Assembly: GCF_027595985.1 (NCBI RefSeq)
Contig: NC_073311.1
Location: forward strand, 31,091,557-31,155,556
Direction: 5' to 3'
DNA: 64,000 nucleotides
Source: Sorex araneus
Taxonomy: Eukaryota; Chordata; Mammalia; Eulipotyphla; Soricidae
Part shown: in pieces, positions 54,484-64,000 of the stretch
Layout of the letters: each line of letters begins with the position of its first letter
How positions within the stretch are numbered: position 1 is the first letter of the stretch
Notes under the pieces: generated by a model
What the model was told of the DNA's origin: nothing
The model's input: the letters and a program-made list of their open reading frames with translations, nothing else
Databases searched by the model: none
Program-made: the position numbers and the translations under genes

Positions 54484-55410
54484 AGAAAATATCGGGTACT
54501 ATCTAATTCATGTTTCTCTTAAATAAAATTGAAAAATGTGTTGATCTGAATGGAAATAAAAAACGACTCAATTGCCCAAGGGTGAGGGGATGTCCATTCT
54601 CCCCATCTCCAGTAGGCCACTTCAAGATCCTGAGCCCCTTACACATCCCATACTTTCCCCGAGAAAGGTATTTGAATCTGATGTGGAAAGGGTTGTTGTG
54701 CTATTTTGTGGTTTGGAGGAGAGGAAAAATATGAGAATTGGAAAGTAGTGAGCTAAATGTGATATAAATGACTCGGTGCTTCTTTAGCAGGGCTCCACTT
54801 CCTCTGTCAGTGGGACGCCATGGGGGTGGAGTAGCTTAAGGAAAGAGAGGTTTAATTTTCTTTGGGGAACCCTCTGGGGGAAATGACTATCAAGCATCGC
54901 GCCTCCCTTGAATTTCAGTTCCCAGAGAAGTAGCACCAAGCTCTCCCCCCTCCCCAGAATGGCGCTGAGTCACTTAGCCTTAGGACACTGCCTTATTCTT
55001 AGCACCTGAATTCCTAGAGATGCTCTTGGACATTTAGAAAACAGATGCTTCAAGTTCTCCCTTGACTCTGTAAGTGATTTCATTTCCTTCCAATAAATGC
55101 ATTTGTTTGTTTAAGACATCTGAACTCAGCTTTTGTTGATTCTATCACAAAATTCCGGCTAGAATAGCATCTCAGCTGTACCAGACTCCAATGTGCAATA
55201 TTAAGAGTCAAAATTTGAGAGGTGAAAAAAGTCACTCATGGCCAAACATTTACCCAGGCACAATCGGTTTAAGTTTCTTAAATTTTAAAGATTTAAAACA
55301 CTTGGTCTCTCCTGGGGGTCAGAGTGCCTGAATTAGTTTTCCTAAATTTATTTGGTTGAAATTATCGTGTTCTATTTTTTTGTTTTGGATGCGTGTTGAG
55401 GGCTGGGAGT
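54484..55410. other. Intergenic, nothing recognised
   Basis: No repeat family or exon identified. Confidence 0.4.
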
Positions 55411-55415
55411 GGGAT

Positions 55416-55566
55416 TGGGCCACACCCAGTGGTGCTCAAGGGGTGCTCCTGGCTCTGTGCTCAGGCAGTCATCCTTGAAATGCTCCGGGGACCATATGTG
55501 GTGCCTGAATTGAATTGAGGTCTGCTGCATGCAAGAGCATAATCCCTGCACAATCTTTCCAGCCCA
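55416..55566 (-). mobile_element. Old type A SINE
   Basis: GGCCACACCCAGTGGTGCTC, TGCTCCTGGCTCTGTGCTCA, GGGGACCATATGTGGTGCC, CACAATCTTTCCAGCCC. Confidence 0.8.
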
Positions 55567-56690
55567 ATCATCATATTCTTTAGTTCTGTTAGTACAATTC
55601 CAATTAGCCCCCCAAATTAGAAAAGGTCAGTGGCACTGGTCTAGGCAAGTACATTTCATTCAATCCTGTAAGAGGCAGTGCAAACGTTGCACAGCAATTA
55701 TATAACCAAATATGACGGGGCAGGGGAGGAGGAGAGGAAGGGGAAACCTAGCCACTGCAGTTAGGTCGATAAGCATTTGAAAAATCACTGCGTGGGAATG
55801 TTTTCAAACCACAACCCTCCATTAGGAGCCTCCATTTCCCAGAAGGTCTTCATTCCTTCATTTAGGCAGCAATTTAAAAGTCAGCTGGAACCACGGTGGT
55901 GGTATGACAGCAACTGAAAAAGCGCCACGCTGTATTTTGCTTCTCTATAAGCAGCCTCTCCTGGTCATGGTATTTTGTAGCCCCAAGAAGTGTCACAGTG
56001 TCACATTCTTCTGCGGTTATTTTCAGCTCCGGTTTGAAAAGATGTAGAAAACAGTCTTCTCCTGATGGAGTCTATGGAACAAAGGTTGGTGGAAGGGGAT
56101 GGGGGGGCGCCTATAGGAGAGGAAATTCCTTAATAATTATCAAAACTCTCCTTAACCTGCCTCCTTCTTTCAAACGTTTTTGCTGCAAGGGCCATTCCAG
56201 CATCCTGACGTGGAACGAGTTCTGTATTTGTTCATTCAACATGTCTTGGGTACTTACTAGGTGCCAGATTCAATATCCTGTAAAACAAACAGGTATCAGT
56301 AAACAATGTAGGCAAGGATCTTGCCCTTGAGACTCTTTTATTCCAGTGGAAGGGCACAGAAAAACAAACAGGATGGCTTCGAATCTGCCTGACGCACGAG
56401 TCTCACCAATGTGGACAGAGATTCTGAAGCCCTTCCTTTCCAGAGAAAGTGGCTGTTGTGTGAAGAAGCAATTAATTATTCCAAAGAAAACCAAAATAGA
56501 AAAATCAATGATCTCAAGTAAATTCAAAGAAGGAAGATCTTTTTGGTGTGCTTTTATTTCTAATGACTAATCTCAACATTTGTTCTTTTCAGTCACAGCC
56601 TTTTCATGGGGCCCTTGCATTGTGGAATGCTCTGATTTTGCAGAGTCCCTTTACCACATGATCTCCTGTGACCCTATAGGGGGGTGGGAC
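55567..56690. other. Repeat-free intergenic DNA
   Basis: No repeat family recognised; about 55,780-55,980 is motif-rich (AACCACAACC, AGCAATTTAAAAGTC). No exon identified. Confidence 0.35.
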
Positions 56691-56691
56691 A

Positions 56692-56800
56692 GACAACTTT
56701 GATCCTGATTTCTCAGATGCAGGAACTGAGACTCAAAGGTATTTTCCAACTGTGTTTAGCTTGCATAGGTGTGACTGGAAGTCAAGCCTTATCCTTTCTT
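56692..56800 (-). mobile_element. MIR, diverged
   Basis: TCAGATGCAGGAACTGAGAC, TCAAAGGTATTTTCC, GCATAGGTGTGACTGGAAGT follow MIR in reverse complement. Confidence 0.5.
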
Positions 56801-56922
56801 GCTCCTCACTTCTTCCTCTTCATCCCATGACCTTCCTTGTCATTGATCCAACATCACTTGTTACTGTGCAGTAGGATTAAGATTAGCCATGATTTTTGAT
56901 TGGGTCATGGCACATTTTCCTT

Positions 56923-56982
56923 AACACACACACACACACATACACACACACGTGCACACATCAATATATACATACACACACA
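56923..56982. repeat. (CA)n microsatellite
   Basis: ACACACAC runs interrupted by ACGTGCAC and TATATACATA. Confidence 0.95.
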
Positions 56983-57186
56983 ATCCTGGAAAGTAGATAT
57001 TTCTGTAATCTATTACCATCATGTGTCAAAACTATTTGAAAATTCTTTTTTGCTCCTAGCTTGGGACCATTCAGTAAAAGGAGTAAGCTTGCTGTGGGAC
57101 ATTGACTTCCTGGTGAGCAATCCAAACAGCCCACAACACACCCAGTTATGACTTTGTGTTAAAAAAAAAAGGAAAAAAAGCATTGG

Positions 57187-57598
57187 AAGGGCGGAATGAT
57201 AGCAGTGAATGAGATGTTTGCTTTGTATGAAGCCAACCGAGGTTTTACTTTCATTACCACATGTGGGGGCTGGAGCGATAGCACATCGGTAGGGTGTTTG
57301 CTTTGCACAAAGCTGACCCAGGTTCGATTCCTCCGCCCCTCACAGAGAGCACGGCAGGTCACTGAGAGTATCCCGCCCGCACGGCAGAGCCTGGCAAGCT
57401 ACCCGTGACGTATTCAATATGTCTAAAAACAGTACCAACAAGTCTCACGATGGAGACATTACTGGTGCCCGCTCAAGCAAATTGATGAGCAATGGGATGA
57501 CTGACTGACAGTGACCACATGTGGGCCCCTGATTCTTGATTGCAGAGCCAAGAGTAAGCTCTGAAATAGCTGGATATGACCCTGAAAAAACAAAAAAA
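57187..57598 (+). mobile_element. Old SINE interrupted by type B insertion
   Basis: GCGGAATGATAGCAGTGAAT head and GATTGCAGAGCCAAGAGTAA 3' body lie either side of the nested element; joined they form one diverged type A copy ending GACCCTGAAAAAACAAAAAA. Confidence 0.75.
57256..57525 (+). mobile_element. Full-length type B SINE, nested, 12-bp TSD
   Basis: TSD ACCACATGTGGG (57256-57267 and 57514-57525). Near-consensus: GGCTGGAGCGATAGCACATC, B-box GGTTCGATTCC, GGCAAGCTACCCG, tail GATGACTGACTGACAGTG. Confidence 0.96.
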
Positions 57599-57610
57599 TC
57601 CCAGAAAACA

Positions 57611-57841
57611 TTAGAAGTGGGATGTTGGGGGCTGGAGCAATAGCACGGCAGGTAGGGCGTTTGCCGTGCTATTGCTCCAGCACGCGGCTGACCCGGGTTC
57701 GATTCCCAGCATCCCATATGGTCCCCTAAGCAATTCCTGAATAATTCCTGAGTGCATGAACCAGGAATAACCCCTGCGCATCGCCGGGTGTGACCCCAAA
57801 AGAAAAAAAAATTAAAAAAATAATTTAGAAGTGGGAATGTT
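57611..57841 (+). mobile_element. Type A SINE with snapback inverted repeat in its head, TSD
   Basis: TSD TTAGAAGTGGGATGTT / TTAGAAGTGGGAATGTT (57611-57626 and 57825-57841). The first 20 head bases (57,631-57,650) reappear as an exact reverse complement at 57,662-57,681 after an 11-base loop, replacing a few consensus bases between GTTTGCC and ACGCGGC. A short body deletion is also present. Confidence 0.97.
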
Positions 57842-58027
57842 GATGCCAAATAAAATAACAACATTTGAATATGTAAAAATGGAAGTCTTGTTCTTTCACT
57901 ATCCATTTGACACTTTGATTTCCATGAAAATTTAAAAATTAATCGGCTTATTAAGAACAAGTTTGAAACCATATACAAACTAATAATTTTTTTATAATAA
58001 CATGACCTCTCCTCTACTGGTAAAAGT

Positions 58028-58252
58028 TAACATTTATGGGGCTGGAGAGATAGTACAGCAGGCAGGGCACTTGCCTTGCACACAGCCAAGCCAGAGTCAA
58101 TCCCCCCGCACCTCATTTGGACCCACAGTCTCCCTAGGAGTGATCCCTGAATGCAGAGCCAGGAGCACCAGCAGCGCAGGGTGTGGTCCCAAAACAAAAC
58201 AAAACAAAACAAAAACAAAAACTGCAAAAACAAACATTTGTCTAACATTTAT
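58028..58252 (+). mobile_element. Type A SINE with 10-bp TSD, (CAAAA)n tail
   Basis: TSD TAACATTTAT (58028-58037 and 58243-58252). B-box diverged (AGAGTCAATCCC); tail CAAAACAAAACAAAACAAAA. Confidence 0.92.
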
Positions 58253-58324
58253 TATAAATCCAGACTTGGGCTCATTAAATTACCTTCTGTAATTATTACC
58301 TTGAGCTTTTCAGGCTGGAGCTCT

Positions 58325-58385
58325 TATTATAACCATTTTAGAGATGAGAAAATTGAGGCTTCAAAAAATGAACTGTTAAGTGGAA
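58325..58385 (-). mobile_element. Possible MIR fragment
   Basis: ATTTTAGAGATGAGAAAATTGAGGCTTC resembles the MIR ACAGATGAGGAAACTGAGGCTC core. Confidence 0.45.
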
Positions 58386-58406
58386 ATTTGTTTAGCTCTC
58401 CCCCAA

Positions 58407-58444
58407 ATTCATTTTACCTCCTGAATCTGAATTTGTAAACACAA
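58407..58444 (+). repeat. 38-bp direct repeat, copy 1
   Basis: ATTCATTTTACCTCCTGAAT and the next 18 bases recur exactly at 59,098-59,135. The word TGGAAATTT precedes both copies at different distances. Confidence 0.95.
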
Positions 58445-59097
58445 AGCTTGCTACTGACGGGGGGGAACCTGTGTTTAATATCAGACGAAAGAACCCTCTC
58501 TTCTACTCACTATCATATTTAGGGATGTAGATGATTAGTGTTATACCCAAGTTCAACTCTATTTTATGGGCAAGAAAACAGATCTGCTGGATTAAAAATC
58601 TTCAAGACACACATTAATTTTTCACCAGCAGAAGGAAACAATTTCTACCTTGCTCTTCCAACTGGAGAAAAGCCGGAAGGAGTCTTTCGGTATTTGCAAT
58701 TTTACTGAGGCAAAAATCTTTTGAGAGTTTGAGTGAAGACTCTCCATTCCACATTAAATTAAGCTTGACAAGCAGGACCCTGGTTACGAGACTCTCCACT
58801 CAATCAGGAGCAACGTGGCCACACGTTTGAAAACTAGTTTTATGCTGGTAGAAGTACCCAGTCCCACCTGGATCTTGTCCTGATAAAGCCAAATCTGAAA
58901 AAATGATGTTTCATCGTGGTAGATTTATGGCAAGCCCTCGGGGGAGTCATCTTTTAAAAGCCCACATGTGGAAAGTTAACGGTTGAACAAGTGGAAGCCA
59001 CAGGCTTTACTACTCTCCTTGCTTTTCTTCTTTTTCAGGAGCACGGTAAAGTAGGCTGAATGTTAATAATTCAAGGGCCCTAAATGGAAATTTTTTT

Positions 59098-59135
59098 ATT
59101 CATTTTACCTCCTGAATCTGAATTTGTAAACACAA
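59098..59135 (+). repeat. 38-bp direct repeat, copy 2
   Basis: Identical to 58,407-58,444, offset 691 bp, and immediately followed by a separate tandem duplication. Confidence 0.95.
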
Positions 59136-59136
59136 C

Positions 59137-59206
59137 AACTCAATTTCTTATAAAAGAGACAGTGCTGGATGTTAAACTCAATTTCTTATAAAAGAGACAG
59201 TGCTGG
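59137..59206 (+). repeat. Tandem duplication, 32-bp unit
   Basis: AACTCAATTTCTTATAAAAG and the next 12 bases occur at 59,137-59,168 and 59,175-59,206, separated by ATGTTA. Copies are identical. Confidence 0.96.
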
Positions 59207-59880
59207 CTGTTTCCTCAAGATTGGTCCCAGTGATGTCAACTACCTGTACTTCTCTACAACGTGTAGGACATTATCCAGTTTTCCCATTTGTCCAGGAAGC
59301 TCCGCTTGGACTCGTGTTATTTGTCCAGCTGGGTAGGTTGATAAAGGCCCAGAGATCAAAGTTGCTGGGACTTGTGCAACATCTCAGCTCTGTCCTGCTA
59401 ACCAAGCCTGGAGCATGTGGATCTGGTGAAAAATCCTCTTGGTCTCCAGTGCTGTGGGAAACGGCCATACCCCACTTGAAGGATTCCTAGGTACTCGTTT
59501 CAAGCCAGTCTGCAGCTGTTTAGTTTTCTGCACCGTGAGCCCAGAGAAAGCAGCAGAAGGAAAACCCTAACATGCAATTTGCTGCGACGAGACCCTGGGG
59601 ATTGTTGAAAGTATAAATAAAAAGCAGTGTGGGAGGAAGCCTGAGGAAGTATGTGTGCCACCCCCGCATGCTTCAGCCTCTCCCGGGAAGGCTGTGCCAT
59701 ACCCTCCCCTTCCTCTCCCTCCTCCCGTGCTCCTCCTAAGGGCTAGAGCACAGGAAAGGGCAACCGGCAGGGGAAACAGCCCTTGTGGCGTTTAACCTTG
59801 GGTGCTCAGCGAGAGCACAGAACTGGGAGGAGAGGCCCGAAAGAGGAAGAGGAAAATTACAGGGTAGGTTGGGAGAGAGA
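59207..59880. other. Repeat-free intergenic DNA
   Basis: No repeat family recognised; open frames below 100 codons without a domain. Confidence 0.35.
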
Positions 59881-59886
59881 AAAAAT

Positions 59887-59998
59887 GAGAGAGAGAGAGA
59901 CAGATAGAGACAGAGACAGAGACACAGCGACAGACAGAGACAGAGGGACAGAGAGAGACAGAGAGAGACAGAGAGAGAGAGAGGGAGAGAGAGAGAAA
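59887..59998 (+). repeat. (GA)/(GACA)n purine-rich microsatellite
   Basis: GAGAGA and CAGAGA/GACAGA units; its translations (Arg-Glu-Arg-Asp, or Ser-Leu on the other strand) are artefacts. Confidence 0.95.
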
Positions 59999-60865
59999 TA
60001 ACACAAAACAAAATACCTCCACCAAACCCCACAGGCAGTGTTTACCTGAGAAGCAATTTAAACTAGAACAATGCAAAAGTGGCTGGCACAGTTGGGAGCT
60101 CCTGCCCAGGCTGCCTTCCTCAGCAGGGCTGTGAGGTGGGAGAAGCTATTCAAACCTGGCACCTGGAATCTGGTGCCAGGGTCTCTGCAGGACTCCTAGA
60201 TCCCCCATCCCAGCTGTAGGGAAAAGAACTTGCCCAGAAGGAAGAGGGAAACGGTTGCGTCTTCCCTTTCTGAATTTGAGAGCTCCTGAAGGAACTTTAA
60301 AGGCTGACTGCTTAATTTAACCGGAGTTAAATCACTGAAATGAAGATGTTGCTCTTATGCAACACGGATGAACAGTAACGCTGCCAGGGCTTTCTCTACA
60401 AAGGTAATGAGGCTGTCTCCTAGGAACCCTCCAGCGGACGGAAATGTGGTGAATTTGGGGGACACAAGAAATGGGATGGTGGGGTTCATTGCTAATTCTA
60501 TCTTCCCAGGGAGACTCAGGGGGGCAGGAAGTTCAATGGGCTGGGTGTAATGGCAGTGCCCACTCAATTGCTTACTGTCTTTCAGGACCATTCTTTGTAG
60601 ATGGCATCCTAACTACATTCTGTAATTAAGACAGTCATTTTTCATTAGGAACTCCGAATGTTTTCTGCAAAAGGAGCTAGCAATGACTTGGGCTGAATGA
60701 AACATTCGTTTCCTGCAAGAAATTATGACAGTTTGATTTTTGTGCCAGCGCAGTCATTTGAGAAAATGCACAGGTCCAATTCTGGTTCCGACAGGTTTAA
60801 CTGCATGAGTTCTTTTTTTTAAAAAAAAGAAAGTTTAGGTCACCACTGATGCGTTGTGTACCCTG
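59999..60865. other. Repeat-free, motif-rich DNA
   Basis: No repeat recognised. 60,600-60,790 has complex, balanced sequence (ATTAGGAACTCCGAATG, GAAATTATGACAGTTTG) of the kind seen in conserved non-coding elements; inference only. Confidence 0.3.
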
Positions 60866-61512
60866 GAGGTGATGTTTTTGTTTTGTTTCCCAATTATCAA
60901 TGAAACACCAAGTTACAAAGTAATTCATGATGCTCCCATGCCTTCACGAGTGTCCACTTCCCTCCACGAATGCCCCAAGTTCCCTCCTGCTCCCTAATCT
61001 GCCTCTATGGCAGAAACTTTTCATTTTTCCTTTTGGGCACTGTGTCTTGCAATACTGTATATTGCACTTATATATCATATATCACTTTATATATCTTTGT
61101 ATATGATATGTATATACCATATATATCTTTACCTCCTTTCAGCACTTGCCCAAAATGGCCACTTCCCACTATCATTATCATGGTGCTCCCTTTTCTGTCC
61201 TAAACCCATCCTCCCACTGTGGCAAGTTTCTTACTAAGGACAGGTTCTCTTCACCTCCGTTTCTGTTGTCTTTCGATGTTACTCTCCTACTATATTTCTT
61301 TATATCCCACCAATGAGTACAATCCATCTATGCCTGTCCCTCTCCTTCTGACTTACTTCACTCAGCATTGTACTCTTCAGATCTATCTGTATGTCAGCAA
61401 ATTTCATGACTTCATCTTTTCTGATGGCTGTGTAGTACTCCATTATGTAGATGTACCGTAGGTTCTTTATTCATGCATCTATTCTTGGGCACTTGTTTCG
61501 GGAAGTGATGTT
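60866..61512 (-). mobile_element. L1 copy with ORF2 end plus 3'UTR, 11-bp TSD
   Basis: TSD GAGGTGATGTT / GAAGTGATGTT (60866-60876 and 61502-61512). The 3'UTR family words (AAGTTACAAAG, TGCCTCTATGGCAG) come first, then reverse-complement ORF2 C-terminal words (TTACTTCACTCAGCATTGTA, CTGATGGCTGTGTAGTACTC). This copy links the 3'-end family to L1. It is 5'-truncated and frame-broken. Confidence 0.92.
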
Positions 61513-62254
61513 GAGAAGGGCACCCAAGCTTTGTAGCTTCCTCCCTAAACTCAGAACCCCTGTGTCACCATGAGAAAAGACTCAGACTAATCCAAATGGA
61601 AAAATATGCTTAAATTACTTGACCTGTAATTACTCCTCAAACTGTGAAGGTCATCTAAAACCAGGAAAATCTGAAAAACCACCAAAATCAGAAACTCAAA
61701 CATGACAACTAAATGTCATGTGGTATCTTGGATAAAATCCTGAAAGAGAAGAGGAGATTTGGTAGTGAGCCTGGACTTTAGATGATAATAGTGAATTATT
61801 TTTGCTTCCTTGGTTGTGTCAATGTGACATAATGAAACAGATAATGATATTAGGGCAAACTGGACATGGAATAATGGGAACTCTGTAGTATCTTCATGAT
61901 TTCTCTATAATTTAAAAATCATTCAAAATATTGAATGCTTATTAAAAATTAATGTGCCCTGGTTCTATAAAAGCAGTCATTTCCGTTCATGTCAGGTCTC
62001 CATAAACAGTTGATGTAAACTCCTGCTCTCACTATCTCTTTTACCAAGAGGAAGACTGACTGGAGCATGAAGATAAGACTGAGCACAAGACAAGGATGAT
62101 GTGACAAAGGAGGAGTTTCTCAATCCCAAGAACTCATCTATTTGATTCCCTACTCAAGCGAGCACCTGGCTAGTGATTCTTGTCTAGCTACCCCCTACCA
62201 AGATTCTAGGTCTTAAAAGGAATTTCAGATGTTACCTTTCCAAAAGTCTATGCA
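61513..62254. other. Intergenic, nothing recognised
   Basis: AT-rich; GGTAGTGAGCCTGGACTTTA and AACTGGACATGGAATAATGG may be traces of an old L1 3'UTR, not secure. Confidence 0.35.
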
Positions 62255-62695
62255 CTTAAATAGGATTTTTTAAATGGAATCACCATGAGATACACAGTTA
62301 CAAAGTTGTTTGTGATTGGGTTTCAGTCTTACAACGTTCAAATATCTGTCCCTTCACCAGTGTACATTTCCCACCTCCGATGTCCCGAGTTTCCTCCTGC
62401 CACACTCCCCCAACCCAGTTTGCCTCTATGACAGGCACGTCTTCTCTCTCCCCCCTCCCCCATGTCTCTCTCTTCTCTTAGGCATTATGGTTGCAGTACA
62501 ATTACTGACAGGTTATTATGTATATCCCTCTACCTACTTTCAGCACTCAGTTCTTGACCAGAGCAATCACTTTCAGTTATCATTGTCATGGTTGTCCCTT
62601 CTCTATCCCAACTGCCCTCCCTCCTCCACCACTTATGGCAAGCTTCCAACAATGGACCAGATCTCCTGGCCCTTGTTTCTCGTGTCTTAAATAGG
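62255..62695 (-). mobile_element. L1 3' end copy with 10-bp TSD
   Basis: TSD CTTAAATAGG (62255-62264 and 62686-62695). Begins ATTTTTTAAATGGAATCACC, then CACCATGAGATACACAGTTA, TCCTCCTGCCACACTCCCCC, TACTTTCAGCACTCAGTTCT. About 421 bp. Confidence 0.9.
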
Positions 62696-63293
62696 GTATT
62701 TTGGAAAGGGGAAATTAGAGCAAAAAGGCAGGTAGAGAGTGATTCTAATTCTTTCTCTTTTAAGGGGGCTTCTGTCCAAAATGACACAGGCTCAGCCAGG
62801 CTATACATCCCAATCCCTTTGGTCATGCTTCCAAGAGCTTAACACAGAAATTTAGCACAGGAACTGGCAATGACTTCCCATCCAGGTATCTGTTGTGAGG
62901 TGAGTCCTGGAGTCCAGGCCAGCAGTCTGAGCTCTGTCTCACAGAAATGACCTGAACCTTGCTTCTTGGTCTTTTACAATCTGAGACATTAATGCCAGTA
63001 ATCCAACCAAGATGTGCAGTTGCAAAAATAAGAATACATCAGACTTTGGACTCATAAATCCCTGAGGTCAGGTTCTCACTTCCAACTTAGCTTTAACCTG
63101 GTCATGTGATCGGAATCCTTAATCTCACCAGCCTGATGTCAGATTTCTCATCAGGAGCAGGACTAATAAACATTTTGCTTTGAAAAAAATTTTATTTTTG
63201 CTTTGAAGAATTGTGTGAAGTGGTGTGGGAGTCTCTGGGTCCATGAGAGCCTATTGGCTATGTGTGGACTCATTTGTCTAAGATCTAGTAGGT
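62696..63293. other. Intergenic, nothing recognised
   Basis: No repeat family or exon identified. Confidence 0.4.
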
Positions 63294-63515
63294 TACTGTC
63301 ACTGTCACTGTCATCCCGTTGCTCATCGATTTGTTCGAGCAGGCACCAGTAACGTCTCTCATTGAGAAATTTATTGTTACTGTTTTTGGCATATCCAATA
63401 TGCACGGGTAGTTTGCCAGGCTCTGCCTCGCGGGCTTGATACTCTCGGTAGCTTGCCAGGCTCTCCGAGAGGGGCAGAAGAATCGAACTCGGGTCGGCCG
63501 CGTGAAAGGCGAAAG
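63294..63515 (-). mobile_element. Type B SINE lacking the outer head
   Basis: TGTCACTGTCACTGTCATCC, GTTACTGTTTTTGGCATATC, two CTTGCCAGGCTCT modules, GAATCGAACTCGGGTCGG; it stops at AAAGCCC before the final GCTCCAGCCCC. Confidence 0.94.
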
Positions 63516-63552
63516 CCCAATTATTTTTTGATGATGGTGGATGGAGGGGGTT

Positions 63553-63720
63553 TAGAGCCACATACAGCAGTGCTTAAGGTCTATACCTGGCTCTGTGCTC
63601 AGGAGTGATCCCTAGTGGTGCTTTTCGGGGGAATATAAGTGGTTCTGGGGATCTAACCTGATGGGTTAGATTGCAAGGCAAGTAGATTATCTCCTGTACT
63701 ATCTATCTATCTAACCCTGA
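63553..63720 (-). mobile_element. Old type A SINE
   Basis: AGCCACATACAGCAGTGCTT, CTGGCTCTGTGCTCAGGAGT, GATTGCAAGGCAAGTAGATT, TGTACTATCTATCTATC. Confidence 0.75.
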
Positions 63721-64000
63721 CATAATATTTCCCCCTGCTCTCCTTTTCTTCACTATCAGGTCCCTAGGGACAGACAGAGTTAGGAAAATTCGGTCCTTTT
63801 TTTTAAAAAAAATCTGTCCTCACAAGATTTGTGTTTTTAAGAGGATCAGAATGCTTTGCTAATTCATTGATTTTTAATCCTTCATCGTGCAAGTAAACTC
63901 TTCAGATTGGCACAGAACCAAGTGCTACATGCATTTTTAGGGCGCACATGTTTTATTATTTCATTGTAGTGTGGTGGAAAGGTCCCATTTTATACCCCCA
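63721..64000. other. Intergenic, nothing recognised
   Basis: No repeat family or exon identified up to the window end. Confidence 0.4.

Noticed and set aside
59736-60076. Ser/Leu-rich and Arg/Glu/Asp-rich frames
   Set aside because: Translation of the GA/GACA microsatellite.

Overview
This is a window of nuclear DNA from a placental mammal, most likely a shrew close to Sorex. Two signals support this. The only recognisable protein-coding gene is a three-exon DUSP6 (MAP kinase phosphatase 3) with vertebrate splice sites. The dominant interspersed repeat is a tRNA-headed SINE (head GGGGCTGGAGCGATAGCACA, followed by B-box GGTTCGATTCC) that I recognise as the shrew SOR-type element. Ancient mammalian repeats (MIR, old L1) are also present.

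Layout. 1-20,640 is intergenic, 3' of DUSP6, and holds SINEs, decayed L1 pieces, MIRs, a long GGAA microsatellite and AT-rich DNA with no recognised gene. 20,645-25,400 is the DUSP6 locus on the minus strand: 3'UTR, exon 3 (21,855-22,162), exon 2 (23,169-23,606), exon 1 coding part (24,249-24,648), then the 5'UTR and promoter in a CpG island. The spliced frame is intact at 381 codons with the catalytic Cys293, Arg299 and Asp262 in place. 25,400-27,300 is the upstream flank with a second, very GC-rich CpG island (about 26,010-27,010) that no recognised coding gene explains. 27,300-64,000 is gene-poor upstream DNA with many SINEs, six copies of a younger L1 3'-end family, an old L1 3' end (38.2-39.2 kb), a 330-base polypyrimidine tract and two local duplications.

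The SINEs fall into two types sharing one tRNA-like head. Type A (about 170 bp) ends GGTGTGACCCAAAAAGC plus an A-rich tail. Type B (about 250 bp) has an unrelated body and ends in a CAGTGA-type short repeat rather than poly(A). Many copies carry clear target-site duplications (TSDs), which give exact element ends and show nested insertions.

How it works together. DUSP6 is the inducible cytoplasmic ERK phosphatase that closes a negative feedback loop on RAS/ERK signalling. A palindromic cluster of ETS cores about 630 bp upstream of the ATG fits ETS-driven induction of this gene by the pathway it represses. I see no bacterial, phage or CRISPR-like content and no second intact gene. I did not find a convincing undescribed system. 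The most novel material is in repeat biology (the type B tail, a snapback SINE, shuffled repeats) and in DUSP6 upstream regulation.
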